Positions 54,957 to 64,000 of a stretch of DNA of 64,000 bases are shown in pieces. Position numbers and translations under genes: made by a program. Under the pieces are notes generated by a model, which did not search any database, had not been told where the DNA came from, and saw only the letters and a list, made by a program, of their open reading frames with translations. The DNA is from Gymnothorax reevesii (Eukaryota > Chordata > Actinopteri > Anguilliformes > Muraenidae), in the NCBI GenBank assembly GCA_029721435.1, contig CM056576.1, positions 117,479,166 to 117,543,165 on the forward strand, in the 5' to 3' direction. Position 1 is the first letter of the stretch. Each line of letters starts with the position of its first letter.

Positions 54957-56553
54957 CAGCGCCCTCCATAATTATTGGCACCCCTGGTTAAGATGTGTTA
55001 AAAACCTTAAGATAAATTCACTTTTTATTGCAGAAGCATACTCTCACACTGAAAATTGTAGAAAAATGTAACCTTCAACTCAAGTGAATTTTAAGGGGTA
55101 AAAAAATCCCTGATTAAGAAATAATTATTTTTCATAAAATCACTTGTTCCACTAATATTGGCACCCCTAACGATTCCTAGGAAATAAATGTAATTGAAGT
55201 ATTTCTGTCATTTCTACAGTAGTTTACAAAGTTGATCAGAGTATCTAGGAACATTAAATTAGTAATTCATAACTTCCTGTTTCCCTGGGGTATAAATATG
55301 ATGTGACACAGATGCCATTTCTCTTATCCACTCTTCAACATGGGAAAGACTAATGAACACACCATTCAAGAAAGGCAGATATGTGTCGACCTTCACAAGT
55401 CAGGCAATGGCTACAAGAAAATAGCCACTCGCCTGCACCTGCCCATATCTACTGACAGAGGAATCATTAAGAAGTTTAAAACAACTGGAATAGTGGTAAA
55501 CAAGCTTGGACGGGGACGCAAGGTTATTTTGCCACCACGCACAGTGAGGAAGATGGTAAGAGAAATAAAAAGTTCTCCAAAGCTCACTGTTAAAGAATTG
55601 CAACAAATGGTAGCATCTTGGGGTCACAAAGTTTCCAAAACAACCATCGGGCACTATCTTTATGCCAACAAGCTGTTTGGGAGGCATGCATGCAAAAAAC
55701 CTTTTCTCACTCACAATAATAAACGCAAACCTCTGGAGTTTTCTAAGCGGTACTGGGACTACAACTGGGACTGTTTGCTCTGGTCAGATGAGACCAAGCT
55801 TTTTAGCAACAAACACTCTAAGTGGGTCTGGTGGAACACAAAAGATGAGTATGCAGAAAAGCACCTCATGCCCACTGTGAAGTATTGGGGAGGATCGGTG
55901 ATGCTGTGGGCCTGTTTCTCTTCCAGAGGCCGTGGGAACCTTGTTAGAGTGCATGGCATCATGAACGTTTTGAAATACCAGGACATTTTAAATCAAAATC
56001 TGGTGGCCTCTGCCCGAAAGATGAAGATGGGTCGTCACTGGGTCTTTCAGCAAGATAATGACCCTAAACTCGTGGCCAAATTTACACAGAAATGGTTCAC
56101 CAGACACAGAATCAAGCTCCTCCCAAGGCCATATCAGTCCCCAGACCTCAATCCCTTTGAAAACCTGTGGAGAGCTGAAGAGGAGAGTGCAGAGGAGAGG
56201 AACCAGGTCGCTGGATGATTTAGAGAGATTGTGCAAAGAGGAATGGTCCATGATCCCTCTTTCTGTATTCTCCCATCTTGTGAAACATTATAGGAGAAGA
56301 TTAAGAGCTGTTTTGTTGGCAAAAGGGGGTTGTACAAAGTATTAACATCAGGGGTGCGAATAATTGTGGCACACATGATTTGATGTAAAATAATTATTTC
56401 TTAATGTAGGACTTTTTTCCCACTGAATAAATGCACTTGAATTTTCCTCTTTTTTTTCATTGTGGTCCTATATCGTTTAGAAAAAAAACTGAATTAATTA
56501 GAAACTAAAGAACACATCTTAACCAGGGGTGCCAATAATTATGGAGGACAGTG
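54957..56553 (+). mobile_element. Tc1-like transposon, nearly intact
   Basis: 1.6 kb. The ends CCCTCCATAATTATTGGCAC and GTGCCAATAATTATGGAGG are inverted, with further inner copies (GGCACCCCTAACG on the left, ATCAGGGGTGCGAATAATTG on the right), the IR/DR layout of Tc1 elements. TA follows at 56554-56555; on the left the TA is mutated. The transposase gene fills the middle. Confidence 0.92.
55340..56345 (+). pseudogene. Tc1 transposase with a single 2-bp deletion
   Basis: A cut-and-paste transposase acting at the element's TIRs. Uninterrupted for 292 codons from the ATG at 55340: MGKTNEHTIQERQICVDLHK, a paired-type HTH with GRGRKV (AT-hook-like) near residue 57, then catalytic blocks LLWSDETKLF (first D), WGGSVMLWACF, WVFQQDNDPKL (second D) and SPDLNPFENLW (third acidic residue, E). 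Just after ENLWR, at about 56171-56175, AGAGCT appears where AGAGAGCT is expected. The loss of two bases sends the frame into a stop at 56218. The other frame continues ELKRRVQRRGTRSLDDLERL to KGGCTKY and a stop at 56345. All three catalytic residues precede the lesion; activity is unlikely without the tail. Confidence 0.9.
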
Positions 56554-56554
56554 T

Positions 56555-56880
56555 ATGCACATATATGCTGCATTTGGGTTGCATATTGGCCAAATTCAGT
56601 TACATATATGTGCTTATAGAGGGCATACAGGTCTCTTATATCACTTCTTTATATCCACATATAGGCCCAATATGTACATACATGGTATGTGTACATACAA
56701 GGTCTCCTATATATCTCATATACCCAGTGGCAGGTTCTGTTTGTCATACCTATTGTATAGCGCATATCTCACTGTTGCAACTGTCATACATGATTCCTCG
56801 CTCATATTTTTATTCTCAAGGTAATATCTGCATGTTAGTCCAAAGTCCCTTAAAGAAATAATAAGAATTTCATGCAATAA
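56555..56880. other. ATATG-rich repeat flank
   Basis: Continues the TATGCACATATATGCTGC words found just left of the Tc1 element. No gene. Confidence 0.4.
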
Positions 56881-56884
56881 CTTT

Positions 56885-57690
56885 AAAAAAAAAAATTTAT
56901 TTCATAATTTTCAATTAAACACATAAAAACAATACATATAATCAAAGAAAGACAATAACCCAGGCTCAGATATGCATTAAAGGGTACCAAAAAAAGTACA
57001 AACATGGAAATAAAGTATAAAGTTGAACAACAAATGAGTATTCAAAAGCTACCTGGTGTATAAAATGCTTGTTAGTGCTATACGTTCAGTCCCAACGGAA
57101 ACATTGACAAAGAGACCATGCGGGACGTTTATCCCGCCTTGATCACATCCAGGTAGGCAAAGAAGGTGTCCCAAAGAGCCGTAAATTTCCCAATTGATTT
57201 AATACTTAGGAACCTGAGTCTTTCCATCTGTATGACTGAAGTCATTTCAGCCAGCCGTTTCAGAAAAGAAGGGGGGGGGGGGGAGCCGATTTCCAATCAA
57301 TCAAAATGAGTCTCTTGGCGACAATCATCCCCAACATCAGAGACTGCTGCATGGCTGTAGTTAGGCCAGCTGTGGTTTGAGAACAGCTGAAGATGGCGAT
57401 TTCAGCTTCTGGTCTAAAAGTTCTCTAATAAGCCTTGGAGAACCAATCAAATATTTTGTCCTAGAAACCAGACAATGAGGGACAGGACCAAAGGGTGTGC
57501 AATAATGTATCGTCTGACACGACATCTGTCACACAATAGCGAGACAGAGGGATAAATCTTATGCAATCTGAATTTGGAATAATGCAGGCAGTGAACAATC
57601 TTAAACTGCATCAGCTGATGTCTGCTATTGACTGAACAGGATTGTATCATAGACAAGCTCTTATCCCATACAATACAGTACTTATATGAA
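56885..57690 (-). mobile_element. L1-type LINE 3' end, truncated
   Basis: Minus-strand remains of ORF2's C-terminus followed by about 550 bp towards the 3' end. The clearest block is at 57447-57656. No tail could be fixed; the left edge is an A-rich/T-rich border near 56884-56905. A G-run at 57269-57282 lies inside. Confidence 0.65.
57447..57656 (-). pseudogene. L1 ORF2 C-terminal fragment
   Basis: The frame reads NSRHQLMQFKIVHCLHYSKF and then IYPSVSLLCDRCR, the H..LQFK/K...P..S..C.RC pattern of the cysteine-containing C-terminal region of fish L1 ORF2. Further residues toward 57420 (PLVLSLIVWFLGQNI) are in a shifted frame relative to the expected W-CP-FW block. RT and endonuclease are absent. 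Confidence 0.7.
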
Positions 57691-57699
57691 AACAGCCAA

Positions 57700-60600
57700 T
57701 TTTATGTATGTCACATATATGCGAAACCTATTTGTGGCCCTATATTAAAACCTATACCTTTATAGAGGTTCTTTCCATGTGGTTTTCTAGGACATGTGCT
57801 ACAGTAGCATTTTTGTCTGTTCAGACCATATGGGGTTACCCTAATTGCCTTTAGCATTATTGATGAGTGTTGGGCGCCCAACACTCTGTCACTGGTTCAT
57901 GGTTTGTCCCCCTGTGGACCAAAGTTGGTGAGTATTCAGCACTAGGCTCACCCCAGAAGCCTTGCCACCTTGGAAATGCTCTGTCTTACTCATCAAAGCC
58001 ACTCAGGTCACTTACCACATCAACTACCAAAACAAACACTGCTTACATCTGCAGACCTTCACATCTGCCATTGTTATGAGATATTCAATGTTATTTGCTT
58101 CATGTGAGTGGATTTCATGTTTTAGCTCATTGATGTGTAGGTGATGCAAATGTTAAGAAGAATTTCAGTTACTTTGGTTCAGTTACAAATATGTATCTGT
58201 CAATTAGCGAGCCAGTGCAACTTAATATTCTAGAGTTTCTGGTCCCTTGAACAGCTCAAAGGCCTTTTGGGTCTTCTTATCTGGATAGCTAGCTATTTAA
58301 CAGTTAATAATAACATTGATGTGTGATTGGAGATTGGCTCTTATTGCCCCTTTAAGATGGCATATCCTAGCCTCTAATACAAGGGGCCCTATTTTTTTTA
58401 TCATATGCAATATGCGTAAGGACCATCACCCACTCATCTGCAATCCAACTGGGAGTGGTTGTTTTGAGTATATTTAAACATATGCACACGCAATGCCATG
58501 GCTGCAGATTGGCTGTGATGGTCCTGCTCTGCAGGCCCTCCCCCCCCCCCTGTCTGCATCTCCACTTCAACGAGCCACACCTGCTGCTTGTTGAGGTGAA
58601 GGTGTAGGTTAGATTATTTAAGCACTGCAGTGCAGCTACATTCTGTGTGTGATGGAGCCCTGTTGTATGTTACTGCTGCTCCTCTCTGTTTTTAATTCTA
58701 TGAATTAAATATTTATTTATGTTTTTTATTCACCCTGTGCGTTAGGGTCCCTTTCCTTGTTGTTGAGTACATGGTCCCAGTGCCCGCCTCTTTATGTCTT
58801 CTGCTGGCAGGGGCAAAACCATGACATTAGCCTGATGTGAAAAACTGTAATCCTACAAAACAGGCCAGCTCAGACCAATACCAGTATCAGGCTTGGTTAT
58901 AGGCCCACACTCGAAAAGAGCACAGATTGCCTAATTAACTTTACTTGTTTTGGTGCTTTGTGGACATTAAAGCATTTTTCCAATAGTGTTATTTGTAATA
59001 TATAAGAAAGTTCTTCTGGATTTTTTTTTGGTTTTTGTAATTCTCAAGTTTCAGTTCTTGCCATTTTCTGTTTCATTGGACTTGTCTCCCCTGTCTCGTA
59101 TCTAGTTGGTTCAGTCCCTCTCCCCAGTCTGTGCGCTCACCTGCTTCGGGTGATTTCAATGGTTTCTGGTGTTTCATATTATTCCTTCAATTCTCATTTA
59201 CTTCCTTCGCCTTGCTGTTCTTGATTACTAACATGACTAATATTTGTATTTTGTATCATCAGTCTACCACCCTAACTAATCCATGTGTATATATTACTAA
59301 CTCTCAAATGAGCTCTCTATTTAAATCTGTAAAGTTGCACCGCTACTAATTGGTACTAATTCACGCTCAGTAATCGCCCTGTTCTAGTCTCTGCCTCCTG
59401 CGTAGCTTTACCTGTCTCCCTTTGCGTTTCTGCGGGATCTCTCGCACGTCCTTAATTGCTTTCCTGCACTTATTGTCTGTGCACTTAGAACTCCTTGACC
59501 GGGGCTGTTTTAATGTCATAGGCTGTGTGCGATTCCCATCCGTGTCTTGGCTTTCACCCATTTTTGTGGTTCGGATTTCCCTCGTGTTCCTCCCGTTGTA
59601 ATTAGTTCTCATTCCATTCACCTGTTCCCTGCATAGCATGTGACTCCATTAGTCCACGAGTGACATTGCTACAGCCACAGAAGCTAACGGGGAAAAACTA
59701 GGAACCCACATCCGGTTATGACCGCCATATTGTAGAGAGAGGCTAATTGAAGCTGGGATGTTGCTGCGGGTGGATACAGTATGTTCAGATGAGGGGCGGA
59801 ACAATTCTCATGAGTATGCAAGTGATGTAGGAAAGGAAGCCAAATTTGAATGTCATCCAGGATACCTTGTTTTATGAAAAAGGTTCCCCACAGAAAAAGG
59901 CTTATTTTCAGACACAGTTTGTGGGTTGGTAAGCATTCCAGATACTAAAGCATATGTGTACAAGAAGTTTTTCATAATGTCTCCTATAAATCACTTATTC
60001 AAAATGGTGTCAAGGTGTGTCTAATCTTGGCCTTTGTTTAACAATGTAAACAATCATGAAGCTCAGGTTAGCTCATCGGACGTGTCAAAAGGTTGCGCAG
60101 AAGTTCTGGAACAGTTCACTTGACGTAAAGCATATGCCTTTTTAAGAGTAAATAGTTTTTCTATATTGAATTTATCCTAATATTTAGTCACCCTTAAAAT
60201 GCATGAAGAGAGAAGCTATGTCTTTAATTGCCAATGGATTATTTCTGTAAATGGAAAATGTGTTAATGAAGGAAAATCACTGAGATTAGGTCAGGACTTA
60301 TTTTTACTTCTGGCTATGCCACTGGCATGGTATCAAGAGGACAGTTTGCTACCTAGGCTTCCCACTAAGCATTGGTTTGGATTTGTCATTCGTAATGGAA
60401 AATCACATAACATGGAAATTAAAATGTACCTTTAATTGCAATTAATCATTTAGCATTTTAAAATGATTGATTTATAATGATTGATTTCTTGTTTGAAGGG
60501 ACTAAACTTAAAGTTTTGAAGGCTATGCTATGTCCAGACAAAAATAAATCAAAAGGACACTTTGTAATGGTAGAATGAGTCTCAGATGGGACAACTGAAT

Positions 60601-61330
60601 ATTATCCAACCATCCCCTTCTAAAAAACTGAGGGTGAGGTTAGTGTTGAAAAATTGCACAATTCTGTGGTTAAGATAGTGATATCAATGTCAAATGCAGT
60701 TAGTCCACAAGTAATGCGCATTCATTGTACAGCTAAACACATAACAGTGATGATACTGCATCATGTTAATACCACAGCTACTCAAAGTTGAGGCAGTAAA
60801 AAGTACAGAGATGCTCATAGATCACCTGACATGCCATAATAATTGAAAAACAGGACTCAAATCAATAATATCTCAAAATCTATCCGTTACGACCCCTGGG
60901 CCATGTAAGTATGGTGAGAGTTGCCCCACCATTTTTCCCCCATCTGTAAAATCTCCGTAGCTCAAACTGTCCTGCAACATAGAAAAAGTCTGTTTTAGAA
61001 TGTACAGCTATTTACAATTTACCCGTTCCTAGGTTGACTTTAAAATTACAATGTGTCATGCGCCACCTCAGCACACTTCAATACATTATTTATTCAAATT
61101 ATTTAGTTTGTTGGTTCCCCCTTTATGAAAGTATGAATAGGTAATGCTTCTGTTCAGATGTAGTCCTTGAAAATCATTTGCGATCTGCCTGAAGTACCAG
61201 AAAGATTCCGCAAACTACGCAGGGCACCCGCATTGAAATAACACTCCCACGGGTGTCTTATAATTAACATGGAAAACACCCCTAGCAATATAACAATGCC
61301 CTTAATATTTGTCTCTCCGCCCAGGTGATT
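57700..61330. other. non-coding stretch, repeats suspected
   Basis: No gene recognised. 58540-58840 looks LTR-like (TATTTAAGC, AATTAAATATTTA, an end AAACCATGACA), and 59040-59640 is a T/C-rich block of similar feel, but I could not find pairs or target duplications. A C-run lies at 58540-58550. Confidence 0.4.
60185..60310 (+). repeat. dispersed repeat, copy 3 of 3 (diverged)
   Basis: GAGAGAAGCTATGTCTTTAA, TTGCCAATGGATTATT and GGTCAGGACTTATTTTT correspond in order to the copies at 20326 and 43525. Confidence 0.55.
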
Positions 61331-61339
61331 ACAGTGTTT

Positions 61340-61413
61340 GAGGAAAATATCTAGTTAGTCTTTGTGGATGGAGGAAAATATCCAGTTAGTCTTTGTGGAT
61401 GGAGGAAAATATA
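61340..61413. repeat. 31-bp tandem repeat, about 2.4 copies
   Basis: Units start at 61340, 61371 and 61402 with GAGGAAAATATCTAGTTAGT, differing by single bases. Confidence 0.9.
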
Positions 61414-61419
61414 GTCAGA

Positions 61420-61800
61420 TGTAGAGCATGTAGAAAAATCGGGCGTAAGGTCCTAGTGCCCACAGGTGTAATAAGGGCACCAGGGGAGTGATCAGACATG
61501 AAGGACCCAAATGACTTTATTAAATAAACAAGGTGAATAAGAAATACGAAAGCAAGACTTCTAAGGGAAAACTAAAGAACCAAATAGGGAGTGCTCTCCA
61601 CAAAAAGGTGTTACAAACCTGAGGCTACCTGCCTGTCAAAGGGAAAACTAAGGTATAAGTAGAAAATAGAATGATAATCAACTAAGAGAAACCTGGTGTG
61701 AATCTTAAAGAGAGCATGGGGGGGAATTGAATAATTAGGAGAAGGCAGGTAGCTGGGAAACCAGGAATGCCCAGGAGCAGGGGCATTACATTGGGCTCCA
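61420..61800. other. possible LTR-like repeat, unassigned
   Basis: A purine-rich stretch (GACCCAAATGACTTTATTAA, CCAGGAGCAGGGGCATTACA) similar in style to the repeats at 22 and 32 kb but not alignable by eye. Confidence 0.3.
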
Positions 61801-61964
61801 TAGCTGCCGAATCAATCCCAACATAAACCTTCAAACATAATTATATAGACTGGACTCCCTTTGCATTAATTGTTTGGAATTATAGAATTTATCATCTCTG
61901 CAGGTCTACTTTTAATGCTAATTGCTGACTTTTTGCAATAAACCATTTTTCTTATGCATTGCTT

Positions 61965-62376
61965 TTTACCTTCGCCAGCGACTTCGCTGACGAAGGTAAT
62001 GTTTTGATCCCCGTGTATTTATTACCTTCGCCAGCGACTTCGCTGACGAAGGTAATGTTTTGATCCCCGTGTATTTATTTGTTTGTGTGTCTGTCTGTCT
62101 GTCTGTCTGTGTGTATGTATGTGTATCGAATAACTCAAAAAGTACCAAACGGAATTTCATAAAATTTGGTGGGCTGATTTGGCATGACCTGAGGATCAAT
62201 CGATTAGATTTTGGGAGTGATCGGGTCAAAGGTCAAGGTCAAGGCCACGAAAAGGTCAAAACCGACTTTCGGCCATATCTCGGTCAATTTTTATCCGATC
62301 GGCATGAAACCAACGCCAGTGGCGAGGGATTCAGTGGCGTCAGCGAAGGTATGCACTCTACCGAGTGCCCGTTCTA
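61965..62376 (+). repeat. interspersed repeat with duplicated hairpin head
   Basis: ACCTTCGCCAGCGACTTCGC with TGACGAAGGT forms a near-perfect 30-nt palindrome. It occurs twice with its following GTTTTGATCCCCGTGTATTT in tandem (61967 and 62023). A (GTCT)n stretch follows at 62087-62110, then GGTCAAAGGTCAAGGTCAAG and, at the far end, GTGGCGTCAGCGAAGGT, which is inverted to the head. Probably a non-autonomous element; family unknown. Confidence 0.6.
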
Positions 62377-62454
62377 GTTTACATTTGTTTTTTGTTTATA
62401 TTGCCTTTTCTGTTATTCAGTTCATGATCATGACCAGAAAGGTGCTCTGTTCAA

Positions 62455-62482
62455 ACATTATTATTATTATTATTATTATTGT
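62455..62482. repeat. (ATT)n microsatellite
   Basis: About nine ATT units. Confidence 0.9.
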
Positions 62483-62489
62483 AGTTGTT

Positions 62490-64000
62490 GTTATTTTTAT
62501 TCACTATCAAAGTATAAAATTGGTATAGTAACCCAAACTCAAATTAAATATTTCATTTTTGTTGATTCATTTCAGGTTTTCTTTAGATTTTAGATTTTGG
62601 GTGGACAGATTGTCTATTCTCAGACAATGGAAGATTACAGGCAGAAAATTATTCAACCTTTCTGGGATCATTCGCCCGAGAATGGGCTGTTAGACATGAT
62701 TGCATTTTTATAGGGTCAAATATTGAGTTTCGTTGGAGATCTCCATACCATTTGGAAGTGTGAGGAGTCAGCATTATAGACATTTTATAACACAAATACT
62801 ACAACTATAATACTTTTTCAAACTGCGTCATATGGACCCTCAGTCTCACTGTGCTGTCCCATCGGATTGTATAGCATTCCCCAGATCAGTCAATGTATGT
62901 TCAAATTTATGTTCATACCTTGGTAGTGGTCCGGCAATCAAAATCCCTTATAGTTTTTAATCTGCTCAACATGCAGACTTGGACAAACATGTCAACTGCT
63001 TTGACATAGAGATAGTACCTTAGCATTTTAATGAATTTCACTATAATTCACCCTTTTCTTACTCATGATGAAGTGGCGTAGATTAGACTGTCACCCATGA
63101 GGAACAACATGAATGCTCCTACTCCCCACTATTATTATAATTCTGCCTCATGTGTGTTTTCTTGTGCTAATTTGTGCTTGTGCTTTACTTTCGTTTTATT
63201 TTTCAGCTTTCATTTCGGCCGTCTGATGATCCACTCCCTCTCTGCCAAACTCCAGTGATGTCGCATGACAGCCTTCAGCATGCCTGCATCTCGTTGTCCA
63301 ATCAGGTTTCCTCTTTCGGTTTTGGCTGTGGTATTTCATTCATTGCTTCCACCTGTGTTTAATTCGGGGCTTGCGAAACTCTGAGTGAATGCGTTCTCTG
63401 ATAGGATAATTACTAAGCCGTACTAACCAGCACTTATTTGAGGGTGATTGTAAATATTTTGTCACATAGTATTAACCTTAATTAACTCATGAGCGAGTGC
63501 ATGTGTTTCTAGCTTTAGCATTCCTGCCTAAGCTGTCTCTGATTAACTGTGTTTTAAAGCTGTGCTTTACTTCGCTTCTCTCGTGGTGCTATTTACTCGT
63601 CACATTTCAATTTCCTTAATCTAAACTGTCTAATTTGATTGATAGTCTCAGCGTCTTGTCTCGAGTCATTATTGTTAGCCCAGTTCACGAGTAATTGTTT
63701 GTTAATCCCATGTGGATCTGTTTCCAGTCGAGATTGCATTCCGAGTCCCCACCTCCTCTCGTGACTATTTATGTGGCAGAGATGGGCGAGGCCATCAGAT
63801 GGAACCTTGTTTAGACTCAGATCTGCATGGTAAAATCGCAGCGCTTTGTGCCTTCCGAGTATTTCCTTTGTATGATTCCTGAGTCTTGTATTTTGCTGCG
63901 CCCACGTCTTGTCTGCCCCTTGTTTAAGTCTCCCAGTGTGTCCTCTCAGTCTAGGCTGAGTTTTTTGTTTTTCTAGTTAAGCCACTCTTGGAGTGTGTAC
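62490..64000. other. non-coding stretch to window end
   Basis: No gene recognised. From about 63170 the sequence is T/C-rich and resembles the 59-kb block in composition, which may indicate an LTR-type repeat running off the window. Confidence 0.35.

Noticed and set aside
58540..58840. Possible solo LTR
   Set aside because: TATA-like and poly(A)-like words are present, but no matching partner, TG start or flanking duplication could be fixed.

Overview
The window looks like nuclear DNA of a ray-finned fish, most probably a teleost. It is AT-rich, holds one split vertebrate gene (a claudin), and is otherwise packed with fish-type transposable elements: Tc1/mariner, hAT and PIF-Harbinger DNA elements, CR1, L1 and other LINEs, a tRNA-type SINE, a solo LTR and microsatellites. 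The species cannot be named from the sequence. No bacterial genes, CRISPR arrays, structural RNA genes or operons are present.

Host gene: a complete claudin, closest to claudin-1, lies on the + strand at 37958-50106. Its four coding exons are 223, 165, 85 and 157 bp, all with canonical splice sites. Together they encode 209 residues ending in a PDZ-binding DYV. Introns of about 3.1, 7.1 and 1.3 kb are filled with transposons. The proximal promoter region carries a strong CTCF-type core and a TATA-like box.

1-22 kb: no convincing host exon. There are decayed Tc1 elements with an inserted SINE (4.9-6.9 kb), hAT-type MITEs with 8-bp target duplications (10.0-11.1 kb; one has a palindrome inside it), foldback elements, a 1.4-kb TIR element (12.2-13.7 kb), two LINE 3' ends (16.2-16.7 and 20.7-21.2 kb) and simple repeats.

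22-34.4 kb: a stack of nested elements. A broken CR1 LINE (minus strand) abuts the remains of a Tc1/mariner element. That Tc1 is split by a 3.5-kb LINE of the R2-like, restriction-endonuclease-bearing group, which is almost intact: reverse transcriptase, CCHC knuckle and C-terminal endonuclease, with one frameshift. Further right, an LTR-like repeat is split by a Harbinger relic with a Myb-like ORF and by a 0.8-kb hairpin.

38-50 kb: claudin introns. Intron 1 holds a full-length dead Tc1/mariner with a solo LTR inside it. Intron 2 holds an inverted copy of the 12-13 kb repeat and a second CR1 fragment. Intron 3 holds a MITE.

50-64 kb: claudin 3' UTR, then another Tc1/mariner split by a MITE, a Tc1 element whose transposase is broken by one 2-bp deletion, an L1 3' end, and unassigned repeats.

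The mobile elements do not form a pathway with the claudin. They are layers of insertion around and inside it. I found no clearly new biological system. The most noteworthy items are the near-complete R2-like LINE, the large hairpin and the CTCF-type motifs carried by transposons in the claudin introns.
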